From the NCBI RefSeq assembly GCF_015209965.1, contig NZ_MU158691.1, positions 68,040 to 132,039 of the forward strand: 64,000 bases of DNA, in the 5' to 3' direction. The stretch comes from Sphingobacterium pedocola (lineage in GTDB: Bacteria; Bacteroidota; Bacteroidia; Sphingobacteriales; Sphingobacteriaceae). The notes below the pieces were generated by a model, which was not told the DNA's origin, made no database searches, and saw nothing but the letters and a program-made list of their open reading frames with translations. The position numbers and the translations under genes were made by a program. Below, piece by piece: positions 39,701 through 48,025 of this stretch (its first letter is position 1; each line of letters begins with the position of its first letter).

Positions 39701-42700
39701 TCCGACATTGGCTGTGGGTGAAACACAAACCTTTACGTTTACAGTGACGGTAGATGCAATTGATCCGAATCTTGTTACGTCTATTGATAATAGTGTAACG
39801 GCTAGTAATGCAGAGGTGAGTGAGACGGCAACACATACTATACTGACAAACTGTACTCCGGTTGTCGCTGCAAATTTAGATCTTACATCTTCAGTAAGTC
39901 AATTGTGTGCTGGGGAACCTGTTACGTTGAATGCAGCAATTGCAGGTGCACCAGGTGTGACAGCAAATATGATTAAGTGGTATAGCGCATATAACAGTGG
40001 TACAGGTGCGTTAAGTGGATACTTGGATGAAGGAACATCCCTTCTCTTAACTCCGACGCAAACAGGCGCCTTAACATACTACGCAGTTATTGAAGGAACA
40101 GGATTCTGTTTTAATAATCCTCCAGCTCAGGTGGTAGTGACGGTAAATGAATTACCTATCACGCCGACAATCAATGCGGATGTTTCTACAGTGTGCGAAG
40201 GTGAGTCTGTAACACTAACTGCTACAGCGGGTGCAGATGGTTACAAATGGTACAGAGGTGCTGATTTATTAACAGAAACCTCAAATACATTGACAATCGC
40301 TTCTGCTACTTTATCAGATGCAGGACAGTATACAGTAATCGCTGTTAATGTGGCTAATTGTGAAAGTGCAGTTTCTGCACCGGTAACTATTGGTGTTACG
40401 CCAAGAGCAACTGCGGCCGATGTCGCAGTGACAGGTAATGACCCGGTATGTGAAGGATCAGCGGTAACCTTAACGGCAAGTTCTACGCTGACGAATCCAA
40501 TATTCTATTGGTACGACAATGCTTCTGCAACAACACCTGCATTTACGGGACCTAGCTTGAATTTGGTGCCAAACGCAACGTTAACCTATTATGTTGCTGT
40601 ATCGGGAGACGGTGTTTGTGAGAATGCAATTGCGGATCGCGTTCCGGTAACCGTTACAGTTAATCCTGCTCCGGTAATTGTGTTTAATGAAGCTTCTTCT
40701 TATGCGATAGAAATAAATGAAAGTGTTGCTGTGCCGACATACGATACCGAGGCAGGCGTTACTTATCAGTGGAAAGATCAATCAGGAGCGGACTTTAACG
40801 GTACGACCTTCGGACCATTTGCTTCTCCGGGTACGCATGTCTATACTTTGATCGCAACAAATACACTTTCGGGCTGTCAAACAGCTGCGAATGTAACCAT
40901 CCGTGTATTCAATCCGGGTGAATGTCCTCCAGTGTATACGAGGGTATACGGAAATGATGCATCGCAATATGATGTAACTAAGTTGTTATTCATAAATCTG
41001 GGAGAAGTCGATAATCCAACCCAAGCAGCAGATCAAAATGTGGCAACATTCAGTACACTGACTGAGGTGGCTAATGTAGCTGGACTTTTGGGACAAACTT
41101 ACCAGAACATCAAATGGACAGGTAGTCCGATTGCTGCTGGTACGCCTGTAACCGTGAAATTAGGCAAGACCTTGACTGTTGCACAGCTTGCCGGTGGTAT
41201 CCGTGTTCAGCCAATCAATGCTGCAGGAAATCCAGTTGGTGTATCGCATCTTGTGGATGGAGACTTAGTCAACATCGTTGCTGGTGAGAATATTTTTGAT
41301 TTCACCTTCGTTCCAACAAATGCAAGTGGACAGCAAGTACCTTATAGCGGAGTGAAAGTTTACTTATCTGCTTTAGCTACTGTAGCGCAGTCTGTAAATC
41401 TATACGAAGCATATTACCATACTCCAGGTACGCCAGATTGTGACGATCCGAATGGTGTGGTTGATGTGTTAAGTGGTCTCGAGCGTCCAATCGGAGGTGT
41501 AGGTGCATTGAATGGTTTAGTCAATGTTATCGATGCTGCGAATGCAGTAGATGGTAATGATGGAACTTTTGCAGTGCTCAATAATGCGGTTGGTGTTAAC
41601 GCCTATACCCGATTAGAGGTATTATACAGTACACCTGCACTTGCTGGCGATACGTTGAGTATCAGAGTTGGAAAACCATCGTCACTATTAACAGTAGGTT
41701 TGTTGGAGTCCTTTACGATCCAACCTTACCTAGGCAATACAGCGGTAGGTGCACCAATCCATAACGATGGAACGCTATTGAAGATCACGCTTCTTGCCGG
41801 AAACGAGCAAGCTGATGTGAAATTCATCGCTAACGCGCCATTTGATCGCGTGAAGATTCTATACGGTGGTGTAGCTTCTGTACTGGATCAATTGCAGGTA
41901 CATGAAATTACACGCACGATTCCAGCGGTAGTCGCAGGGCCGAATGGCGATAATAAATTTGAAATTTGTCCGGGTGGTGACATTACGATCCCAGTTCCAG
42001 ACAATTGTACAACATATATAATTTACGACGCTCCGACGGGTGGTAATGTAGTAAATGTTACCGAGCTACTAGAGGGAACGCATACATTATATGTACAAAC
42101 AGTACGTTTCGGTACATGTGAAACTGGTGAGAGAACTCCAATCGATGTTATCGTAAACGAACTACCTGCAATCTCCTCTCAACCGCAAAGTGTAACGGTT
42201 GATGCGGGTACGACAGCGACATTTACAGTAGCATTAAGTAATGCAGCACTGCCTGTTACTTACCAATGGCAAACATCTATAGACGGTGGTGCAACTTGGT
42301 TAGATGTAGCCGGCGCTACAACTGCTTCATTAGATGTTGTAGTTCCTGCGACTCAAACGGAAGGCGTTTTTGGAAGTTACCGGGTACTAGTTACTTCTGA
42401 TGCGGGATGTATAGTGGAATCAGCCCCTGCTGTTCTTAACGTTGTTAAGGACTACGGTTTCGACGACGATGCAATTACTAAAGTAGGCGATGCACCTACA
42501 GCTACAGCTGGAACATCTTACAGTTATACGGTTACTGTTGAGAACAAAGGGCCTTCTGTAATTCAGGCTGGCACTGCACTTTTCTTACAGGATGTTGTTT
42601 CGTCCGGACAAACTGTTACTGGCATTACCTCAACAGGTGGTACATTGGGGGTAATCGGCACGGCTGGAGAGTTCACCTTTACGCCTACGGCTGCTATAGC

Positions 42701-45700
42701 TGTTAATGGCACGTTCAGCTTGACGGTTACTGTTGATGTTGATGCAGCAATCACAGCTGACATTATCAATAATACAATTAAGATTTGGAGCACAGATCCA
42801 GCGGGTGACTATACTACACCAGAGGGAACAGCAATGTCTCCAGATATTCCAGTGGAGCGCGACTACGGATGGGGTGATCCTGATGCAGTTGAGAAAACTG
42901 GCGATGCAGCTACAGCAACTGCTGGTGAAGCATACAGCTATACGGTTACGTTGACTAATAAAGGTACGTCTACGATCCTTCCAGCAACTACGTTGTATCT
43001 ACAGGATGCAGTGAGTGCCGGACAGGTGATCAGCGGTATCACTTCGAGCAACGGTACAGTAGGTACTGTAGCAGCAGACGGTTCGTTCACGCTTGACGTG
43101 GCGACAGCAGTTGCACCAGAGTCTACGATTACCCTGACGGTTACTGTCGATGTTGATGCGGCAATTACTGCTGATATTATCAATAATACAATTAAGATTT
43201 GGAGCACAGATCCAGCGGGTGACTATACTACACCAGAGGGTACGGCTACTACGCCTGATATCCCAGTGGAGCGTGACTACGGTTTCGACGACGATGCAGT
43301 TGCTAAAGTAGGCGATGCACCTACAGCTACAGCTGGAACATCTTACAGTTATACGGTTACTGTTGAGAACAAAGGGCCTTCTGTAATTCAGGCTGGCACT
43401 GCACTTTTCTTACAGGATGTTGTTTCGTCCGGACAAACTGTTACGGGCATTACCTCAACAGGTGGTACATTGGGTGCAATCGGCACAGCTGGAGAGTTCA
43501 CCTTTACGCCTACGGCTGCTATAGCTGTTAATGGCACGTTCAGCTTGACGGTTACTGTCGATGTTGATGCGGCAATCACAGCTGATATTATCAATAATAC
43601 AATTAAGATTTGGAGCACAGATCCAGCGGGTGACTATACTACACCAGAGGGAACAGCAGTGACTCCAGATATTCCAGTGGAGCGCGACTACGGATGGGGT
43701 GATCCTGATGCAGTTGAGAAAACTGGCGATGCAGCTACAGCAACTGCTGGTGAAGCATACAGCTATACGGTTACGTTGACGAATAAAGGTACGTCTACGA
43801 TCCTTCCAGCAACTACGTTGTATCTACAGGATGCAGTGAGTGCCGGACAGGTGATCAGCGGTATCACTTCGAGCAACGGTACAGTAGGTACTGTAGCAGC
43901 AGACGGTTCGTTCACGCTTGACGTGGCGACAGCAGTTGCACCAGAGTCTACAATTACCCTGACGGTTACTGTTGATGTTGATGCGGCAATCACAGCTGAC
44001 ATTATCAATAATACCATCAATATCTGGAGCGAAGATCCAGCGGGTGACTATACGACTCCTGAGGGTACGGCTACTACACCTGATATTGATGTAAATAGAG
44101 TATCTAATTTTAGCGTTTCGAAAACAACGACTGCTACTGTCGCTATTGCTGGAGAGAGTGTTGACTTTAAAGTAGTACTGACCAATAATGGTCCGTCTAC
44201 TGCGAAAACAGGACATAAAGTGATCATCACTGAAAAACCTGATGGATTGATTATCGCAGGTGGCGACATCACGGTAACAAGTGGAAATGCTACATTCGAC
44301 GGTGTATACGATGCAGCTACGGGTGTGTTCACGATCGAAGTGAGCAACGAGGTTAATGTAGGTGGTACGATCGAACTGAATGTTACAGGTCATGTTCCTG
44401 CGAATGCTACGGGTACGGTTAAGAACGGTATCGAAGTGGATGGCGATGATGACGAGACGCCGCCGATCCCGGTAGAAGATAAGGTAGCCTTTGGTGTTGT
44501 TAAGACAACGACTGCTACTGTCGCTATTGCTGGAGAGAGCGTTGATTTCAAAGTGGTACTGACCAACAACGGTCCGTCTACTGCGAAAACAGGACATAAA
44601 GTGATCATCACTGAAAAGCCTGATGGATTGATTATCGCAGGTGGCGACATCACGGTAACAAGCGGAAATGCTACATTCGACGGTGTATACGATGCAGCTA
44701 CGGGTGTGTTCACGATCGAAGTGAGCAACGAGGTTAATGTAGGCGGTACGATCGAACTGAATGTTACAGGTCATGTCCCTGCGAATGCTACGGGTACGGT
44801 TAAGAACGGTATCGAAGTGGATGGCGATGATGACGAGACGCCGCCGATCCCGGTAGAAGATAAGGTAGCCTTTGGTGTTGTTAAAACAACGACTGCTACT
44901 GTCGCTATTGCTGGAGAGAGCGTTGATTTCAAAGTGGTACTGACCAACAACGGTCCGTCTACTGCGAAAACAGGACATAAAGTGATCATCACTGAAAAGC
45001 CTGATGGATTGATTATCGCAGGTGGCGACATCACGGTAACAAGCGGCAACGCGACGTTCGACGGTGTGTACGATGCAGCTACGGGTGTGTTCACGATCGA
45101 AGTGAGCAACGAGGTTAATGTAGGTGGTACGATCGAACTGAATGTTACAGGTCATGTCCCTGCGAATGCTACGGGTACGGTTAAGAACGGTATCGAAGTG
45201 GATGGCGATGATGACGAGACGCCGCCGATCCCGGTAGAAGATAAGGTAGCCTTTGGTGTTGTTAAAACAACGACTGCTACTGTCGCTATTGCTGGAGAGA
45301 GCGTTGATTTCAAAGTGGTACTGACCAACAACGGTCCGTCTACTGCGAAAACAGGACATAAAGTGATCATCACTGAAAAACCTGATGGATTGATTATCGC
45401 AGGTGGCGACATCACGGTAACAAGCGGAAATGCTACATTCGACGGTGTATACGATGCAGCTACGGGTGTGTTCACGATCGAAGTGAGCAACGAGGTTAAT
45501 GTAGGCGGTACGATCGAACTGAATATTACAGGTCATGTCCCTGCGAATGCTACGGGTACGGTTAAGAACGGTATCGAAGTGGATGGCGATGATGACGAGA
45601 CGCCACCGATCCCGGTAGACAATGAGTCGAACTTAAGTATTACGAAAGTAGCGGATCAAGCGCGTGTAACAGCGGGTACGAATACTACATTTACGGTGAC

Positions 45701-46964
45701 AATCACTAATAATGGGCCTTCGGATATTGCAAGTGGAAAATTGATTAACTTGGGGGAAATACCAAGTGAAGGTCTTGCGATCACCGGATATGAAGTAACA
45801 TCCGGAAACGGAGCGGCTGTGGGAACCGGTAATACGGCAACAGTCACGACGAATGCTAACGTTGCAGTGGGCGGAATGATTATCGTGAAAGTTACAGCTT
45901 TAGTAGAAGCGGATGCACCAGCAACAATTAGCAATGCAATCAAAGTATGGGGGCCAGATAAGCCAACAACAGAAGAACCGGATGATGAGGACGGAACTCC
46001 TGAGATTCCAGTAGATCGCGAATCTGCATTGAGCATTACGAAAGTGGCAGATGAAGCCGTAGTCAAAGCAGGAGAAAGTACAACATTTACGGTGACGATT
46101 ACCAATAATGGTCCTTCGGATATTGCAAGTGGAAAAGTAATCAACTTGGGCGAAATGCCAAGCGCTGGACTTACGATCACTAAATACGAAGTGACTTCAG
46201 GAAATGGGGAAGCAGTTGGAACGGGTAATACAGCTACCGTGACTACAAGTGCCGTAGTTGCTGTGGGTGGTACGATTACGGTGACAGTGACGGCAGATGT
46301 GGATGAAGAAGCACCGGCGACAATCACAAATGGTATTAAAGTATGGGGGCCAGATAAGCCAACGACAGAAGATCCTGATGATGAGGACGAAACACCTGAG
46401 ATTCCGGTTGAGTTCCCATTAATCGAAGCTGTAGATGATTTTGCTGAGGTGAAAGCAGGACACATGGTAGAGATACCGGTAACCGCCAATGACATTGTAA
46501 CAGAGTGGGATATAGATCTGTCAACGGTAGAGATTGTTCAGGGACCTAGTAGAGGTAGCGTAGTAGTGTTACCAACAGGAGAAATCGAGTTCACTGCACC
46601 TTCTGATGGTAATTTGGATCCAGTAACATTCACGTATCGTGTAAAAGATGAAAAAGGAAGATACAGTAATGTGGCTACCGTAACGGTAACCATACTACCG
46701 AATCCGTTGGAAATTCCAAACGTGATTACACCAAATGGGGATGGATATAATGATCGCTTTGTCATCAAAGGATTAGAAGGATATGATAAAGTGTCGTTGA
46801 GTATTATCAACCGTTGGGGTAATGAAATCTATTTCAATGAAAATTACGACAATACGTGGGGTGGCCTAGGGCTTAATGACGGAACGTATTATTACGTGCT
46901 TCAATTGGTGAAAGATGGTAAGAAGGAATCGCATAAAGGTTGGGTGTTAATCAAAAGCAAATAA
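33738..46964 (+). CDS. Giant multidomain adhesin with type B sorting domain (SprB-like)
   Basis: This surface protein has about 4,408 residues. The ATG at 33738 is preferred over one 36 bases upstream because it opens MKNINTVDLQPGTLSP and leads into the signal peptide (ending GITSYGQ near residue 37). Order: eight or so beta-rich modules of about 185 residues (40-1490), homologous to the 772-residue neighbour; about four DUF11 repeats (1490-2040; VKGGEEIEYTIHIANTGAVA); Ig-like modules with CAGEPVTLNA and CEGESVTLTA (2040-2390); further beta modules (2390-2900); two A+B DUF11-like pairs (2904-3454); four almost identical 127-residue units (3455-3965); two 132-residue units; a VCBS/cadherin-like unit (4225-4320); and the CHU_C/type B sorting domain (IPNVITPNGDGYNDRFVI, NRWGNEIYF). 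It is followed 29 bp later by PorP/SprF. It is probably exported by type IX secretion and used for attachment or movement. Confidence 0.92.
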   Translation: MKNINTVDLQPGTLSPVRYVLLFILLILGITSYGQTKEYATVTPSSGAIAVGLLGTGSSGVDNAGNAANSSEANFATITSTRIVAGLLGSGDGWLQLKFENNLQPNDWVYIRYSGINQTGLTLGLGSLLGAPSNFIQATLYKNATANAGSSGHGTALGGSTNVKFVTGNDGLTYIAVQSPGNAEAFNSVRIRLTFGSDVNVAAARTIDIHYAYALSNIPDCAPVAFAGDGEASGVGLNLGSLLGASNRIVENPSYVIDNNTSNYSVLKSSLLSVAGTFSQSFYFPSSSEANSVLKVRLQLSSAIANVSLLGGYYIRAYNGTNPTPVLNQQIQGGLINGLDLLGALNSGGILTVPLNVGQPFDRVEVVLENTLGVSIGADLRIYGVTRSSGPCPEPPPTANPLFDPMCANTTVVSSLNADDPQFATDDNFDSYATIRSDAGILVGLGSRAGHLEVNFPSEVPAGKTTYIRIDYDEDVLNSLLAGSLGDVVGGLVNGLVLGNHFFEVQLKNGAAENLNTSSANLFSSSNGQVKIVQDKAGRFYIAVKADQPFTNIRLTDRTTSVVGLLSADKYLNVYNVCYDASDEICDPAFSTSYEGSGITLGVLQLGKTGVVNPERAIDDDENTFSEINLGLLSVAGSMSQYIHFNSLSDAQSVFKIKLAVKASQTLNVDLLGAYEIIAYNGNTEVYHRSLGGGLLNGTNVLGLLETGNPGILTFAPGKAFDRIEIRVNSLLNVSAFESVVEVYDVKRFGPTGSGCEDPDFVLPTATPTPFEIPSCEATVVAWEHADYAYLAADGNNESFATLTASSGTLLGMGAYSGFLEYEFPTVIPANKTTYVRIDMEDNLLPRLLSGTLGNLVNTVGGLLLGDHYFSIEAKTAQTGGTTVLAGSSQAAFVDVTGGDLRIVQDNIGRYYIAITPNADYKNIRITEHFPSLVGLTQDVASMKIFEACMEIGTDNCLPGQFTSFDQSGLSLGLLNGAGVQNADHAISLNSSDYSEISTGTVAVAAQVSQRIYFNKLSAAGDTLNVRLQLDPSSLATVDLLGSYSIVTYNGSVIGETFTLQDGLINNLNLLDLFSSGGVQTLTFQTNTPYDRVDVVAGSLLNVAVTPSIRLYEVKRIGAGCPTTTTPSPFENPVCVTTIRASSNADNIANLFDDDFDSYATLNSGSNSLLGQLLGGQPNNYTGFVELGFDTPVDANKTAYVRIDFEPTLLNKLLGGSLGGAVADLVDGLLLGNHYFNIQAKDGNAIVLQGGSNNNFGGNNDRIRIVQDKLGRYYIAITPTAQFDAIRITNGTNTALPLTAQGNSMNVYGACVDNPLTDCQPVFTTSYDASGLNLTAAGLAGSGAGVDNADHAINDNTTDYSEISLGTLAVGQSVRQYFDFRKSALPSEVVNLTLRYGSGALDANLIGGLEIIAYNGATPVATLDVQSQLINGLNVLGILNNGTTGVIPFAPGVEYDKISIGLKGVLNVSVLPALRVFAVEKDCNTPLFDAWKSYKETTSGTAVADVKGGEEIEYTIHIANTGAVALTNYRVVDTIPEYTTYVAGSGGVLVADSVVFENVTIAVGDTARVSFKVTVNADLTGATSISNVAFVKENENDPGTGTVPPADPTDPTAGPDENVPPGTPTDIPVDPISTVSTWKGFGIANGTSTTSVSGGETVTYTIYIKNTGNQALTGVSISDALPIGTTYVSGGTLNGTSVDFAGIDIPVGGTESRSFEVLVKDNLTGVTQISNVAVVIAVGTSTSTAPADPTDPTAGPAPGTNPGDPTLIPVNPTDNVVAWKGYSIANGTSTTTVSGGEDVTYTIYIKNESNQDLTGLSVSDAIPAGTTYVSGGTLNGNTVEFTDIDVAFGQTVLVSFVVKVDVDLTSIDAISNVALIKTDPSDPGTPTVPPADPTDPVAGPDPVATPGDPTDIPVTANHSIDLSLAGVSNGTNSGQAQANDVITYTVTITNTGNKDLTNVQLVDAIPANTTLLDAGDFTQNGANVELTIPTLAVGETQTFTFTVTVDAIDPNLVTSIDNSVTASNAEVSETATHTILTNCTPVVAANLDLTSSVSQLCAGEPVTLNAAIAGAPGVTANMIKWYSAYNSGTGALSGYLDEGTSLLLTPTQTGALTYYAVIEGTGFCFNNPPAQVVVTVNELPITPTINADVSTVCEGESVTLTATAGADGYKWYRGADLLTETSNTLTIASATLSDAGQYTVIAVNVANCESAVSAPVTIGVTPRATAADVAVTGNDPVCEGSAVTLTASSTLTNPIFYWYDNASATTPAFTGPSLNLVPNATLTYYVAVSGDGVCENAIADRVPVTVTVNPAPVIVFNEASSYAIEINESVAVPTYDTEAGVTYQWKDQSGADFNGTTFGPFASPGTHVYTLIATNTLSGCQTAANVTIRVFNPGECPPVYTRVYGNDASQYDVTKLLFINLGEVDNPTQAADQNVATFSTLTEVANVAGLLGQTYQNIKWTGSPIAAGTPVTVKLGKTLTVAQLAGGIRVQPINAAGNPVGVSHLVDGDLVNIVAGENIFDFTFVPTNASGQQVPYSGVKVYLSALATVAQSVNLYEAYYHTPGTPDCDDPNGVVDVLSGLERPIGGVGALNGLVNVIDAANAVDGNDGTFAVLNNAVGVNAYTRLEVLYSTPALAGDTLSIRVGKPSSLLTVGLLESFTIQPYLGNTAVGAPIHNDGTLLKITLLAGNEQADVKFIANAPFDRVKILYGGVASVLDQLQVHEITRTIPAVVAGPNGDNKFEICPGGDITIPVPDNCTTYIIYDAPTGGNVVNVTELLEGTHTLYVQTVRFGTCETGERTPIDVIVNELPAISSQPQSVTVDAGTTATFTVALSNAALPVTYQWQTSIDGGATWLDVAGATTASLDVVVPATQTEGVFGSYRVLVTSDAGCIVESAPAVLNVVKDYGFDDDAITKVGDAPTATAGTSYSYTVTVENKGPSVIQAGTALFLQDVVSSGQTVTGITSTGGTLGVIGTAGEFTFTPTAAIAVNGTFSLTVTVDVDAAITADIINNTIKIWSTDPAGDYTTPEGTAMSPDIPVERDYGWGDPDAVEKTGDAATATAGEAYSYTVTLTNKGTSTILPATTLYLQDAVSAGQVISGITSSNGTVGTVAADGSFTLDVATAVAPESTITLTVTVDVDAAITADIINNTIKIWSTDPAGDYTTPEGTATTPDIPVERDYGFDDDAVAKVGDAPTATAGTSYSYTVTVENKGPSVIQAGTALFLQDVVSSGQTVTGITSTGGTLGAIGTAGEFTFTPTAAIAVNGTFSLTVTVDVDAAITADIINNTIKIWSTDPAGDYTTPEGTAVTPDIPVERDYGWGDPDAVEKTGDAATATAGEAYSYTVTLTNKGTSTILPATTLYLQDAVSAGQVISGITSSNGTVGTVAADGSFTLDVATAVAPESTITLTVTVDVDAAITADIINNTINIWSEDPAGDYTTPEGTATTPDIDVNRVSNFSVSKTTTATVAIAGESVDFKVVLTNNGPSTAKTGHKVIITEKPDGLIIAGGDITVTSGNATFDGVYDAATGVFTIEVSNEVNVGGTIELNVTGHVPANATGTVKNGIEVDGDDDETPPIPVEDKVAFGVVKTTTATVAIAGESVDFKVVLTNNGPSTAKTGHKVIITEKPDGLIIAGGDITVTSGNATFDGVYDAATGVFTIEVSNEVNVGGTIELNVTGHVPANATGTVKNGIEVDGDDDETPPIPVEDKVAFGVVKTTTATVAIAGESVDFKVVLTNNGPSTAKTGHKVIITEKPDGLIIAGGDITVTSGNATFDGVYDAATGVFTIEVSNEVNVGGTIELNVTGHVPANATGTVKNGIEVDGDDDETPPIPVEDKVAFGVVKTTTATVAIAGESVDFKVVLTNNGPSTAKTGHKVIITEKPDGLIIAGGDITVTSGNATFDGVYDAATGVFTIEVSNEVNVGGTIELNITGHVPANATGTVKNGIEVDGDDDETPPIPVDNESNLSITKVADQARVTAGTNTTFTVTITNNGPSDIASGKLINLGEIPSEGLAITGYEVTSGNGAAVGTGNTATVTTNANVAVGGMIIVKVTALVEADAPATISNAIKVWGPDKPTTEEPDDEDGTPEIPVDRESALSITKVADEAVVKAGESTTFTVTITNNGPSDIASGKVINLGEMPSAGLTITKYEVTSGNGEAVGTGNTATVTTSAVVAVGGTITVTVTADVDEEAPATITNGIKVWGPDKPTTEDPDDEDETPEIPVEFPLIEAVDDFAEVKAGHMVEIPVTANDIVTEWDIDLSTVEIVQGPSRGSVVVLPTGEIEFTAPSDGNLDPVTFTYRVKDEKGRYSNVATVTVTILPNPLEIPNVITPNGDGYNDRFVIKGLEGYDKVSLSIINRWGNEIYFNENYDNTWGGLGLNDGTYYYVLQLVKDGKKESHKGWVLIKSK
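42450..44099 (+). repeat. Two tandem copies of an 825-bp A+B coding repeat
   Basis: Within the giant gene, unit A (start GACTACGGTTTCGACGACGA) begins at 42450 and 43275, and unit B (start GACTACGGATGGGGTGATCC) at 42861 and 43686. The A-to-B distance is 411 bp, and the A-to-A and B-to-B periods are both 825 bp. The copies differ at only scattered, mostly silent positions, so they are recent duplicates or kept alike by gene conversion. Confidence 0.9.
44124..45647 (+). repeat. Four tandem copies of a 381-bp coding repeat
   Basis: Copies start at 44124, 44505, 44886 and 45267 with ACAACGACTGCTACTGTCGC; the spacing is exactly 381 bp, or 127 codons, each time. The encoded unit (VAIAGESVDFKVVLTNNGPS onward) is almost invariant. 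Near-identity over long tandem units makes copy-number change by recombination likely and also risks assembly collapse. Confidence 0.92.
45624..46411 (+). repeat. Two tandem copies of a 396-bp coding repeat
   Basis: Units starting at 45624 and 46020 encode related 132-residue modules (LSITKVADQARVTAGTNTTF and LSITKVADEAVVKAGESTTF). They are clearly more diverged from each other than the 381-bp units, so they are older duplicates. Confidence 0.75.
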
Positions 46965-46993
46965 TTAGACTATAGATCTTAAACGAATAATCC

Positions 46994-48007
46994 ATGAACA
47001 GATTAGCTAAAAAATATATGTTGTTGTTGTCCATAACTCTTTTAGGAATAAAAGGGTATGGACAACAGAACATCCAATTTACCCAGTACATTTTTAATTC
47101 GATCAGTGTGAATCCGGCCTATGCAGGATACAAAGAGGAATGGTTTGGGCAAATGGGTTTGAGAAGTCAATGGACAGGTTGGGATGGTGCTCCCCAGACA
47201 GGGACAATTTCAATTGATGGGGTATTGGATCCTTACGAAAGAAGGCATGGAGTGGGGCTTCAGGTCACGGCTGACGGGTTGGGAGCGCAGACGGCTACGA
47301 GTATCTATGCAAACTATGCGTTGCGCTTGCAATTGGATAGGGCAGATGAACATCGTTTGAGCTTGGGTATTGCAGGAGGTGTAACGCAATATAGTCTTGA
47401 TGGTAATAAATTGAGATTTACGGACGACGATGACCCAATTCTGCCTCCAGGAAAGATTGGGACTTGGCGTCCGGATATTCGCTTAGGTGCTTATTACAGT
47501 AACCCACGATGGTATGCAGGGGTGTCTGTGCAGGATTTATTTGCGGGAAGCGAAAGCGGTGAAGATTATCAGTTTAATCAAAATTCTTTAGAGAGTTTAT
47601 ATCGCAGTATCCACGGTTACTTTATTGCAGGAGCATTGTTTGAATTAGATAGGGGACTATTGCTTCGGCCTAGTATATTGGTGAAAGATGATTTTAAAGG
47701 ACCAACTTCATTGGATGTGAATGCGATGTTTATTTTTAATGACAAATTTTGGATTGGTGCGGGATACCGGACGCGTTCCAGAATATTTAATAGAGATTAC
47801 ACGGATTATTCCGCGAATAAATTAAGTTCCTTAAACTCGGTAAGTGGAATTGCTCAATTCTATGTTTCCCCTAAATTCCGTATTGGATACTCTTATGATC
47901 ACATGTTGAATCGGTTGAGTGGTCTGCAGAACGGTACACATGAGGTGACATTAGGAGTTACTTTCGGCCGTGTAGGTCGCCAGGTATTAAGTCCAAGATA
48001 TTTTTAA
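46994..48007 (+). CDS. PorP/SprF-family type IX secretion outer-membrane protein
   Basis: This outer-membrane beta-barrel protein of 337 residues is needed in other species for export or surface anchoring of proteins with type B sorting domains (SprF for SprB). The signal peptide (1-23) ends GIKGYGQ. The family opening QNIQFTQYIFNSISVNPAYA is present, followed by GLRSQWTGWDGAPQT, and the end FRIGYSYDHMLNRLSG and HEVTLGVTF is typical. It is placed 29 bp after the giant adhesin gene, so its clients are probably the two upstream proteins with CHU_C domains. Confidence 0.95.
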   Translation: MNRLAKKYMLLLSITLLGIKGYGQQNIQFTQYIFNSISVNPAYAGYKEEWFGQMGLRSQWTGWDGAPQTGTISIDGVLDPYERRHGVGLQVTADGLGAQTATSIYANYALRLQLDRADEHRLSLGIAGGVTQYSLDGNKLRFTDDDDPILPPGKIGTWRPDIRLGAYYSNPRWYAGVSVQDLFAGSESGEDYQFNQNSLESLYRSIHGYFIAGALFELDRGLLLRPSILVKDDFKGPTSLDVNAMFIFNDKFWIGAGYRTRSRIFNRDYTDYSANKLSSLNSVSGIAQFYVSPKFRIGYSYDHMLNRLSGLQNGTHEVTLGVTFGRVGRQVLSPRYF

Positions 48008-48025
48008 TCCGTTTTGAAAACAGCT

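Noticed and set aside
43824..45536. A 570-codon open frame on the minus strand inside the giant adhesin gene
   Set aside because: It is antisense to the near-identical tandem repeats, its product is itself a repeat of those units read backwards, and it has no signal, start context or family features. Repetition simply multiplies a stop-free antisense stretch.
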